NCBI GenBank assembly: GCA_045615885.1
Contig: JAZLFR010000060.1
Coordinates: forward strand, 86,786 to 150,785
Direction of reading: 5' to 3'
DNA from: UBA1765 sp045615885
GTDB taxonomy: Bacteria; Fibrobacterota; Fibrobacteria; Fibrobacterales; Fibrobacteraceae
Length of the DNA stretch: 64,000 nucleotides
A program made the position numbers and the translations under genes. The notes beneath the pieces are model-generated. The model ran no database searches, was not told the DNA's origin, and worked only from the letters and a program-made list of their open reading frames with translations. Shown piece after piece: positions 50,350 through 58,244 of the stretch (its first letter is position 1; each line of letters opens with the position of its first letter).

Positions 50350-51924
50350 GTGTTTGATATTTTGATCCTTGGTGCCGGCATTTCCGGCCTCTCCGCTGCA
50401 CTCCACGCTGCCGAAAGCGGCCTTTCCGTGGCAATTCTTACCAAAGGCGCAAAACCGGACGGTTCTTCAAACTACGCCCAGGGCGGCATTGCATCAGTAA
50501 CCGCCAAAACAGACTCCTTCAAGCTCCACATTACCGATACCGAAGAAGCTGGAGCTGGCCTCTGCAAAAAGAAACCTGTCGAAATTCTTACAAAAAGTGG
50601 CCCGGCGACAATCAACCAGCTTGTAAAATGGGGCGTGCAGTTTACCCCGGCACAGGCAAATTCCGAAGGTTTGCAGTTTGACCTCCACTTGGAAGGCGGT
50701 CACAGCCACAACCGCATTTTGCACGCCGCAGACCTTACCGGCAAAGAAATCATGCGTGCGCTCCTCGCCCGCCTGCACAAGACAAAGAACATCGAATACA
50801 TTGAAAACGCCTATGTTTATGACTTGATTTGCCAGGGCGAAGGCAAGGAAAAGCGCTGCATCGGCGCCAAAGTCGTTATGCAGAAGACCGGCGAAGTGAA
50901 GTCCATATTCGCAAAGGCTACGATCCTTTCTACCGGTGGCGCAGGCCGCATCTGGTGCTACACCGTTTGTCCGCAGGATTCCACAGGCGACGGCATCGCC
51001 ATTACGGGCCGCGCAGGCGCGGCCCTCCAGGACCTGGAATTCATGCAGTTCCACCCGACTTCCCTTTACGCACCAAAGCTCAAGAAGCCGTTCCTCATCT
51101 CTGAAGCAGTCCGTGGCTGGGGCGGCATTCTCAAGAACAAGAAAGGCGAAGAATTCATGGACAAGGTGCATCCGCTCCGCAGCCTTGCCCCGCGCGACAT
51201 CGTGGCTCGCGCTATCCACGCCGAAATGGAACGCACTGGCGAACCATGCATGTTCCTTGACGTTACCGGCAAGCCGGCAAAGGATACAAAGACCCACTTC
51301 CCTAACATTTATGCAAAGTGCGAAGAAGTCGGCGTCGACATGACCAAGAAATGGATTCCGGTCGTACCGGCGGCACACTACATGTGCGGCGGCGTGCTCG
51401 TAAACACAGAATCCGAATCTGAAATACGCGCGCTCTACGCTTGCGGCGAAGTCGCAGCTACCGGCGTTCACGGAGCAAACCGATTGGCCTCCAACTCACT
51501 CCTCGAAAGCGTTGTCTACGCAATACGCGCTGTTGACGACATCTTGAAACTGAACCTTGCCAAGGAAGAGTTCAAGACCCCTCGTGCAACCAAGGAAACG
51601 GTCGATATGAAGGGCGGCGCCGAATGGAAGAAGAAAAAGAACGACCTCAAGAAGGTCATGTGGCGCTACTGTGGCATCGTCCGCACTACGGAAGGGCTTA
51701 CAAAGGGTCTTGAAATTGTAAAGGCTTACGAATCAGAAATGAACAAGGCTTTTGCCGCAAAGGGTCCGAAATCCCAGAATCTTCTTGAGTTCCGCAACCA
51801 AGTCCAGACATCCCGCCTGATTTTGCAGTGCGCTCTCAACCGCAAGGAATCCCGCGGCCTGCACTACATTCTTGACTATCCGGAACACGCCAAGAATTCC
51901 AAGCACTATACGATTTATCTGTAG
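50350..51924 (+). CDS. nadB: L-aspartate oxidase NadB
   Basis: FAD enzyme that oxidises L-aspartate to iminoaspartate, the first step of NAD synthesis. The FAD-binding start is LILGAGISGLSAALHAAESG. SSNYAQGGIASV, the catalytic-site LEGGHSHNRILHA and HFMCGG-like AAHYMCGGVLVN follow, and then GVHGANRLASNSLLE. The GTG start at 50350 has GGAGG 5 nt upstream. Fumarate reductase flavoproteins share the fold, but length (524) and these motifs favour NadB. nadA and nadC are not nearby. Its stop codon lies inside the first word of a heptad tract. Confidence 0.93.
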   Translation: MFDILILGAGISGLSAALHAAESGLSVAILTKGAKPDGSSNYAQGGIASVTAKTDSFKLHITDTEEAGAGLCKKKPVEILTKSGPATINQLVKWGVQFTPAQANSEGLQFDLHLEGGHSHNRILHAADLTGKEIMRALLARLHKTKNIEYIENAYVYDLICQGEGKEKRCIGAKVVMQKTGEVKSIFAKATILSTGGAGRIWCYTVCPQDSTGDGIAITGRAGAALQDLEFMQFHPTSLYAPKLKKPFLISEAVRGWGGILKNKKGEEFMDKVHPLRSLAPRDIVARAIHAEMERTGEPCMFLDVTGKPAKDTKTHFPNIYAKCEEVGVDMTKKWIPVVPAAHYMCGGVLVNTESESEIRALYACGEVAATGVHGANRLASNSLLESVVYAIRAVDDILKLNLAKEEFKTPRATKETVDMKGGAEWKKKKNDLKKVMWRYCGIVRTTEGLTKGLEIVKAYESEMNKAFAAKGPKSQNLLEFRNQVQTSRLILQCALNRKESRGLHYILDYPEHAKNSKHYTIYL

Positions 51925-51982
51925 GCTGTAGGCTGACGTCTGTCGGCCGATTTCTCTAGTAACTAATAACTAGTAACTAAAT
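51920..51982 (+). repeat. Heptad-repeat spacer R10
   Basis: Exactly nine heptads: TGTAGGC twice, TGACGTC, TGTCGGC, CGATTTC, TCTAGTA, ACTAATA, ACTAGTA, ACTAAAT. They begin in the last two codons of nadB, supply its TAG stop codon, and end at the stop codon of the convergent gene. The whole spacer between two genes is repeat. Confidence 0.8.
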
Positions 51983-53101
51983 TTACTCTTCGCATCCTGG
52001 GATTTTAGCCGTAATCTGCGTGCGGATAGTATCAAGCCTTGCCGGGTAATCCAGTGCAGCATCCATCTGCATTACACCGACCACGCCGTTTTCTATGCGC
52101 GCGTTGATGTTTTCTGACTTGTCCCATGCAACGGCATGCCCTGTACCCTTACCACCTGCATCATAGCCGGCATCGGCCAGAATCGGCTTACCTGTGATTT
52201 CGTGGATCTGCTTCCAGGTAGCAATGTTGCCTGAACGAATTTTTTCGGAGCCTGCCAAAGTGCGGCCACCAGAGGTGCTTACATAATCAACGACACTCAA
52301 ATCGAAGTTGGCAAACCAGGCTGCCTGATCCAGCACCCAGGGCGACACATCGATTGCAATTTTTGCAGCAGGCAGGTACGTGCGAATCGTATCCACAATC
52401 TGCCTAAAGAGTAAGCCCATTTCGGCATCTGGAATGCCTCCACCCAACTGTGCTATGCTATCGTAGCTAGCCTTTTGGTTGGAACCAGATTCTGAATACT
52501 GATAAAAATCCGGTTCAACCATCCAAATGGATTCGTATGTATCTGGATTCTGTTCCAAACGGCCTTCCACCTGGTCACGCATGCCCATGGCATATTCCCT
52601 GTAACGGTAAAGAATGGAATCCGTAAAATACTCTCGAATCAAGTTGGCGCCGCCGACACAGAGCGATGTTTCATTCTTCTTTGCAACATCGCAATCTTCC
52701 AGCCCCATGTCTTTGCCGAATTCTGCAATGACATAACCATAGATCATGGGAGTGGCCCCGATTTCAGCACTGGTTTCAACCATGCGAGCTTCAAAGGCGT
52801 TGTAAAAATCATTATCGCCAAGCCACACTGCAATGTAATCTACGCCCTTATAGAATTCCGCATCTTCATGCGACGCCTGCCAGGCGGCTCCAAAATTGAA
52901 CTGGCACGGGTTAAAGCCAGGCGTGTGCGAAAACGAAGGCTTATCTACATTTTCGGCAGGAGGTTCTCCGCCTAGATCGTTTGAATTTGAACTTGTATTT
53001 GCGTTCGTGCTGGCAGAAGAACTGCAGTCATCGCCACAAGCTAACAGAAACAAAAAGGCCAAATTGATAGCAACAAAAGAAAGCAAATGGGACTTTTTCA
53101 A
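51983..53101 (-). CDS. Hypothetical lipoprotein, possible TIM-barrel glycosidase-like domain
   Basis: The signal (KKSHLLSFVAINLAFLFLLAC) ends in a lipobox; a Ser/Asn-rich linker follows. The ~310-residue body reads like a barrel enzyme. It has VDYIAVWLGDNDFYNAFEAR, MIYGYVIAEFG, SIWMVEPDFYQYS, AKIAIDVSPWVL and KPILADAGYDAGG. Acidic residues end several predicted strands, as in clan GH-A glycosidases, but I cannot place it in a family. It starts at the TTG at 53101, which has AGGAG 5 nt upstream; the longer frame from 53122 spans the promoter box. Convergent with nadB. Confidence 0.7.
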   Translation of the reverse strand: MKKSHLLSFVAINLAFLFLLACGDDCSSSASTNANTSSNSNDLGGEPPAENVDKPSFSHTPGFNPCQFNFGAAWQASHEDAEFYKGVDYIAVWLGDNDFYNAFEARMVETSAEIGATPMIYGYVIAEFGKDMGLEDCDVAKKNETSLCVGGANLIREYFTDSILYRYREYAMGMRDQVEGRLEQNPDTYESIWMVEPDFYQYSESGSNQKASYDSIAQLGGGIPDAEMGLLFRQIVDTIRTYLPAAKIAIDVSPWVLDQAAWFANFDLSVVDYVSTSGGRTLAGSEKIRSGNIATWKQIHEITGKPILADAGYDAGGKGTGHAVAWDKSENINARIENGVVGVMQMDAALDYPARLDTIRTQITAKIPGCEE

Positions 53102-53119
53102 AACTACTCCTAAAACAGT

Positions 53120-53127
53120 CAAAAATA
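53120..53127 (-). promoter_or_regulatory. Promoter -7 box (TATTTTTG)
   Basis: Minus-strand exact TAnnTTTG element 18 bp before the TTG start at 53101. Confidence 0.5.
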
Positions 53128-53171
53128 GTGCTCAATAAGGTAGTTAAATTTTTCCCACTATCAATAAAAAC

Positions 53172-53179
53172 TATATTTT
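53172..53179 (+). promoter_or_regulatory. Possible promoter -7 box of the protein kinase gene (TATATTTT)
   Basis: One mismatch from TAnnTTTG. It ends 4 nt before the ATG at 53184, so the mRNA would be leaderless; no ribosome site is visible. Confidence 0.4.
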
Positions 53180-53183
53180 AGGC

Positions 53184-54239
53184 ATGGATTCAGTGGACTC
53201 AGAAGAAAAGACAACCGTCAAGCGAACAAGAAAGAAAGCAACGCCAGACAAAATTGGCGGCTACAAGCCGATACAGAAAATAGGCGAAGGGGCAATGGGC
53301 GAAATTTGGCTCTGCGAAGACCCGTCGCTCGCCCGTAAAGTTGTAGTAAAGCAAATGCAGGCAAGCCTTGTCGGCTACGAAGACTTGATTCAGCGCTTCC
53401 AGCGCGAAGCCGTGCTGCTAGCCCACTTGAACCACCCGAACATTGTACATGCCTATTCCGTTTGGCAGGAACGCAACGGCAGGCTATCGCTTGCCATGGA
53501 ATTTATCCAGGGCAAAAACCTTCGCGAAATCCTCGATGTCTGTCCTCGCCCGCCCGTTTGGGTTGTAGCATTCGTTCTGCACGAAATTTTGCAGGCACTC
53601 GTGTGCGCTCACCGTCACCAGATTATTCACCGTGACCTAAAGCCAAGCAACATGATGGTCGAAAAGAACGGCCGTGTGCGCCTGCTCGACTTCGGCATTG
53701 CACGCAACGCCGGTGCCGGTCAGGAAATGACGCTCCCAGGCAGCGTTCTTGGAACAGCTGCCTACATGAGTCCAGAACAGATTTCAGCCCAGAAGGTCAC
53801 ACCGCAATCCGACCTGTTCAGCCTAGGCATTATCGCCTGCGAAATGCTCATGGGCAAGCACCCGTTCCGCGGCGACTCCATGGAACAAACCTCCCAGTTC
53901 ATTCTGAACCTGCACATAGCTCCCAAGCACTTCCCAGAAAATGTGCCAGTTCCATTCAGGCGCTGGGTCTGCAAGATGCTCGAAAAGAAGCAGCAGAACC
54001 GCTTTGCTGACGCACAGGCTGCAGCAGACGCCCTCGCAGAAATGGTCATGACGAGCTACCCTCGCCAGCTCGACGCTCCGCTTTCCCAGTGGATCCGAGC
54101 AACATTTGCACAGGTGCCATACGCAGACAACATTGAACAGAAAGGTTCTCGCCAAAAGTGGTTCATGTTCGGTGCAGGTGCAGGTGCAGCCACAGTTTTA
54201 TTCGTTCTTATCTTGATTATTCGGAGTCTTCTCTCGTGA
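53184..54239 (+). CDS. Hanks-type Ser/Thr protein kinase with C-terminal membrane anchor
   Basis: The kinase domain covers about 25-290: glycine loop IGEGAMGEIW, Lys in VVVKQM, catalytic HRDLKPSNMM, DFG in LLDFGIARN and GTAAYMSPEQ. A basic N-terminal tail and a C-terminal hydrophobic helix (about 327-348) place it on the inner membrane, without an external sensor domain. Substrates are unknown. The cvpA-like gene overlaps its end by 4 bp, so the two are co-translated. Confidence 0.92.
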   Translation: MDSVDSEEKTTVKRTRKKATPDKIGGYKPIQKIGEGAMGEIWLCEDPSLARKVVVKQMQASLVGYEDLIQRFQREAVLLAHLNHPNIVHAYSVWQERNGRLSLAMEFIQGKNLREILDVCPRPPVWVVAFVLHEILQALVCAHRHQIIHRDLKPSNMMVEKNGRVRLLDFGIARNAGAGQEMTLPGSVLGTAAYMSPEQISAQKVTPQSDLFSLGIIACEMLMGKHPFRGDSMEQTSQFILNLHIAPKHFPENVPVPFRRWVCKMLEKKQQNRFADAQAAADALAEMVMTSYPRQLDAPLSQWIRATFAQVPYADNIEQKGSRQKWFMFGAGAGAATVLFVLILIIRSLLS

Positions 54240-54880
54240 CTGCTCTTGATATATTCTGCTTGATCATTGTAGGCATTCTTGCCCTGCAAGGTCTTTGGTA
54301 CGGTTTTTTGAAAGGCCTCTTTTTTCTTGGCGCATGGGTGGCAGCAGCTTTCGGTGCATACTTCAGCTACGACCTGCTCGGCAACTTCATGATCGGTACT
54401 TTCGATTTAAGTTCCACCACTATACATGTCATTTGCATTGCAGTCGGCTTCCTGCTCCCGTACATTTTGTTGACCATACTTGGTCGCCTGTTGCACGGAG
54501 CCGTTTCCAAAACAGTCTTCAGCATTCCAAACCGTTTGCTCGGCGTACTGCTCGGCCTCGTAAAGGCAGCAATTCTCTGCACGATCATCATCACGATTAT
54601 CCACATTTTGCCGCTTACCGGCTCTTGGGAAGAAGGCAGGAACACATCAATATCCTACGCACTCTACCTGCAAGAACTGCAGATGTTCGGCTTTGACACC
54701 AAGCAGCCAGACATCAAGGGCTTCGTTGCTGAAAAGGCCGAAAGCGCCGTGGAAAATGCAAAGAAGACAGCGACGGACGCTGTAGAAAAAACGGTCGAAG
54801 ATGCTGTTGACGCTGCAAAGAATAGCGCAGAAAAAGCAGTAGAATCTGCTAAAGAAAAAGCCAAAGAAGCAGTTAAATAG
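54236..54880 (+). CDS. CvpA-family membrane protein
   Basis: Four membrane helices with ALQGLWYGFLKGLFFLGAWV and IPNRLLGVLLGLVKA typical of the colicin V production protein family. An Ala/Lys/Glu-rich tail (about 160-214) likely forms a coiled helix. It starts at the GTG at 54236, overlapping the kinase stop codon by 4 bp, with GGAG 9 nt upstream. The frame upstream of that is inside the kinase gene. CvpA proteins affect envelope processes in several bacteria. Its 3' end overlaps the convergent glycosyltransferase by 8 bp. Confidence 0.82.
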   Translation: MTALDIFCLIIVGILALQGLWYGFLKGLFFLGAWVAAAFGAYFSYDLLGNFMIGTFDLSSTTIHVICIAVGFLLPYILLTILGRLLHGAVSKTVFSIPNRLLGVLLGLVKAAILCTIIITIIHILPLTGSWEEGRNTSISYALYLQELQMFGFDTKQPDIKGFVAEKAESAVENAKKTATDAVEKTVEDAVDAAKNSAEKAVESAKEKAKEAVK

Positions 54881-55994
54881 ACAAAGCTTTTTCCAGACGA
54901 TCGGCAAAAGCTTCGATGGAGAACTTTTTCAAAAGTTCTTTGGCAGCATCTTCATTGACGATACTTGCACCGCCAATCACCGTATCGAGAACAGATGCGT
55001 AGACTTCTGCATCGTCGAGCTTAGAAACAAGCGGCACGACATTTTCAAGATTTTCCAGCAAGGCAGAAGTGCGAGAGCTAACAGCAGGAGTGCCGCATGA
55101 AAGAGCTTCCAAAGGCGGCAAGCCAAAGCCTTCGAGCAATGACGGGTACATGAATATATCCGCATTGCGATAAAATTCTACTAAAGTTTCTGCCGGTAGA
55201 TTTTCAAAATGGTACACGTTGTTCAGGTGCATGGCTTCGAGCCGCGAAGCCGTTTCTTCGCGCAGCCTGCCGACGCGCACAAAAGCAACTTCTGGGCGGA
55301 GCGCCGCAGTCTTGAAGAACGTATCCAAATTCTTTCGCGGCTCGTCCAGGCTCACGTTCAGGCAAACACCTTTTGCTGAATGCACGCCAAACTGTTCAAA
55401 AAATTTCAGACGTTCAGCACGTGGCAAAACAGAATCCGGTTTGCAAAACAAAGTCTGGTCCACCGGGCAGCCAATGACATCTCCCCCGCAATTTGGCACA
55501 CCGAAGTATTTCTCGGATTCCTGCTTTGTGTAGTTCGAATTGTACACAAAGGCATCGGCTTTTTTTGTCGGTTCAATAAAAAATTTATTGATGAGCTTGA
55601 ACTTGAAACTTTTTGTGTAAAGCGTTTCCGCAAAGGTGTCGTGAACCATCATCACGGTTTTTGCACTTGCATTGAACTTTCGCACAGCAGACTTTGCAGC
55701 CGGTACCAAAAAGCCTAGTTCCGGACGAATAAAGAACACCAAATCCGGTTGCTGCTTGGCAATCAATTTTTTTAGGGGACTTCTGAACTTCCAAAAACCG
55801 CTATACAATGATTTGGCACAAATGCTTACACCGCTTGTAGGAGCTCCCTGCGGAAAATACTTTGGGGTAACAAGCCAAACAACCTGCGTTTCAAAGCCCT
55901 TGTTCTTCAAACATGAAAATATATCAAGAGTCAAGCGACCAAAACTCGTGCAAGAGTTCTTATCGCAAACGATCAGTACCTTCATATTTTTCAT
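54873..55994 (-). CDS. GT4-family glycosyltransferase
   Basis: A retaining GT-B glycosyltransferase of about 373 residues. The C-terminal half has EGFGLPPLEALSCGTPAVSS, the nucleotide-sugar site of family 4, and NVSLDEPRKNLDTFF before it. The start is uncertain: ATGs at 56003, 55994 and 55985 lie close together and none has a clear ribosome site. It faces away from the other glycosyltransferases but probably belongs to the same surface-polysaccharide locus. Donor and acceptor are unknown. Confidence 0.85.
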   Translation of the reverse strand: MKNMKVLIVCDKNSCTSFGRLTLDIFSCLKNKGFETQVVWLVTPKYFPQGAPTSGVSICAKSLYSGFWKFRSPLKKLIAKQQPDLVFFIRPELGFLVPAAKSAVRKFNASAKTVMMVHDTFAETLYTKSFKFKLINKFFIEPTKKADAFVYNSNYTKQESEKYFGVPNCGGDVIGCPVDQTLFCKPDSVLPRAERLKFFEQFGVHSAKGVCLNVSLDEPRKNLDTFFKTAALRPEVAFVRVGRLREETASRLEAMHLNNVYHFENLPAETLVEFYRNADIFMYPSLLEGFGLPPLEALSCGTPAVSSRTSALLENLENVVPLVSKLDDAEVYASVLDTVIGGASIVNEDAAKELLKKFSIEAFADRLEKALSI

Positions 55995-56154
55995 GGGAAT
56001 CATATTTAGAAAAATATTTTTCCTCCACATCAAAAAAAATCCTACTATTCCTAAGAACGAACATCAAGAAAAAGAATGTTTACAAACATAATGGAAACAG
56101 GCTTATTTCGTAAAAAAAATTGCTTATGCGGGGCCATATTCTTATATTCTAGCC

Positions 56155-57096
56155 ATGGCAAAAATCTGCATAGTTCTTGCTACTTACAACGGAGAAAAGT
56201 ATCTGCAACAGATGCTTGACTCTCTGGTGTGCCAAAAACGCCCTGCAGATTTTATCGTAGCCGTTGACGATGGCTCCAAGGATTCTACTGTAGACATTTT
56301 GAAGAGCTATCAAGATAGGCTTCCACTGCAAATTACGGCTTCACAAAAAAATGAAGGACACCGTGCAGCATTTTCCAAGGCGCTATCGCTTGCCAAGCCT
56401 CTATTGCTCAACACAGATTTAGTAGCGCTTGCCGACCAAGATGACGTGTGGTTGCCAAACAAACTTGAAATTCTGGAGCAAAAAATCGGCGACGCATCGC
56501 TCATCTTTGGGGACGCCGAGGTCATAGACCATAAGGGAAATATCATCGCAGCCTCATGGCGTACACTTTCCAACATATCGACTGAAGTTTCCATAAAAAG
56601 CAGAATCTCAGGAACGAACAATGTTACTGGCTGTACGGCGGTCTTCAAAGCCAAACTCATCGATGCCGTATTACCAATCCCGGAACACATAAAGGTCCAT
56701 GACGTTTGGATAGCTTTGCTTGCGCAAAAACATTCTGGCATCAAGGCCATTTCCGAACCGGTCATTCAATACAGAATTCACGAAGGCAATGCAATAGGCA
56801 TGTCATATTCATTGCCCATGAGCCAAACATTGCAAAAGAACATTGATTTTGCAGGCGATATTTTAGCAAATACCGATCGATTGAATTTTAGCGATGATGA
56901 AATAAAATTCACGAAAAAATACAGGGCATTCCTGCAACATACACAAAATTCCTGGCTGAACATCGGATATTTTTTCTGGCTCGTTTCAAACAGAAATAAC
57001 CTGTTCCCTGAAAAAAAATTTGCCCAAGTCTTCAAGAAAATTCTATTCTCTAGTTGTGGATTCAAACTGGCTAAAATAATTTTTTCAAAGTCGTAA
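56155..57096 (+). CDS. GT2-family glycosyltransferase
   Basis: An inverting GT-A enzyme of 313 residues. It has the nucleotide-sugar fold VLATYNGEKYLQQMLDSL, VDDGSKDST, and ADQDDVWLPNKLE with the metal-binding acidic motif, resembling rhamnosyltransferases. A TATATTCT box at 56143-56150 ends 4 nt from the ATG, so the transcript may be leaderless. First gene of a four-gene run (GT2, GT4, GT2, Wzi-like). Confidence 0.88.
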   Translation: MAKICIVLATYNGEKYLQQMLDSLVCQKRPADFIVAVDDGSKDSTVDILKSYQDRLPLQITASQKNEGHRAAFSKALSLAKPLLLNTDLVALADQDDVWLPNKLEILEQKIGDASLIFGDAEVIDHKGNIIAASWRTLSNISTEVSIKSRISGTNNVTGCTAVFKAKLIDAVLPIPEHIKVHDVWIALLAQKHSGIKAISEPVIQYRIHEGNAIGMSYSLPMSQTLQKNIDFAGDILANTDRLNFSDDEIKFTKKYRAFLQHTQNSWLNIGYFFWLVSNRNNLFPEKKFAQVFKKILFSSCGFKLAKIIFSKS

Positions 57097-57098
57097 CA

Positions 57099-58244
57099 AT
57101 GCTTTCTAAAAATTTTACTTTCTATTCAGATGCACCAGAATGGGGCGGTCAAGAAATTCTTGCCGCCAAAATAGCGTCTGCTGTAGCAAGTAAATACCCT
57201 GTCACTTTCTTTTACTACAACAACAATTTTGAAAGAGCCCTAGATGCCAATGTAAATGCAGTAAAGCTCCCTTTCTGCACAAAGCTCCCCTTCCCTATTT
57301 TTAGGGACCACAGCTTAAAGCGTCAAAAAATGCTGACTGAGCTTTTTCAAGAAAAAGTCGCTGCAAACACTAATCTCGTGATTTGCCCGGGAAACATAGA
57401 GCGTTCCACAACGGCGATTTTCTGCGGAAAAAAATTGGGATATAAAATCATTTCTTATATTCCCATGGTGTACACCCAAAATGAAACCGGGGCTCCACTC
57501 GGAAGAATACGAGATTTTTTTGCGAAATCGATCTATAGAAATATACATGAATGGATCGTCATTTCAGAAACCCAGCGCAAATTGCTAAACCGCTTTGTTG
57601 ACCCGAAAGTTCCGGTTCATGTTTTACCAAACCCAGTAGACATGCCAAACGAGCAAGTCCCACTGCCAAAAGTTTTTTCAGAAGCTTCAAATAAAACTTT
57701 AAGGATTGCTACAATCGGCCGTCTATACTTTAAGCAAAAAGGGCAAGACCTTATACCGCAAATAGCAAAAAAATTAAGCAACGCAAAATTCGATTTTGAA
57801 TTCAGCATTGTCGGCGATGGTCCTGACAAAAAGAAACTGGAAGCCCTTATTCAAAAAAACAACCTGCAGGGAAGGCTGCAGATTCATTCAAGCATTCCGC
57901 ACAAAGATCTTCTCAACAGACTAAAAGAAAAAAACTGGGACATGCTATTCATGCCTTCCCGTTTTGAAGGCGACCCGATCATCATGTACGAAGCGATACA
58001 GAACAATATCCCTGTACTTGTTGCAAGCGCTAAATATACCGATGATTACAACATGCCAAGCTGGATGAAATTCAAAGAAAACGACATTGAAGATGCCTGC
58101 AATAAAATTCAAGACTTTTCAAAAAGTTTTAATGTTTCTGAATTCCAGGATTTAAAAGAAAAACTATTCAACCATAGAAGCACAGACTGTTTTCAAAAGA
58201 AAATTTTTGAAATTTTCTCTGTCATTTCCGAGTGTTCAAAATGA
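57099..58244 (+). CDS. GT4-family glycosyltransferase
   Basis: A 381-residue GT-B enzyme. FYSDAPEWGGQEILAAKIA is the glycine-rich start. IGRLYFKQKGQDLIPQIA and SRFEGDPIIMYEAIQNNIPV mark the donor site, where the usual EGFG...E pattern is present as EGDPIIMYEA. It follows the GT2 gene by 2 bp and overlaps the next ATG by 4 bp. Part of surface-glycan assembly by context. Confidence 0.87.
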   Translation: MLSKNFTFYSDAPEWGGQEILAAKIASAVASKYPVTFFYYNNNFERALDANVNAVKLPFCTKLPFPIFRDHSLKRQKMLTELFQEKVAANTNLVICPGNIERSTTAIFCGKKLGYKIISYIPMVYTQNETGAPLGRIRDFFAKSIYRNIHEWIVISETQRKLLNRFVDPKVPVHVLPNPVDMPNEQVPLPKVFSEASNKTLRIATIGRLYFKQKGQDLIPQIAKKLSNAKFDFEFSIVGDGPDKKKLEALIQKNNLQGRLQIHSSIPHKDLLNRLKEKNWDMLFMPSRFEGDPIIMYEAIQNNIPVLVASAKYTDDYNMPSWMKFKENDIEDACNKIQDFSKSFNVSEFQDLKEKLFNHRSTDCFQKKIFEIFSVISECSK

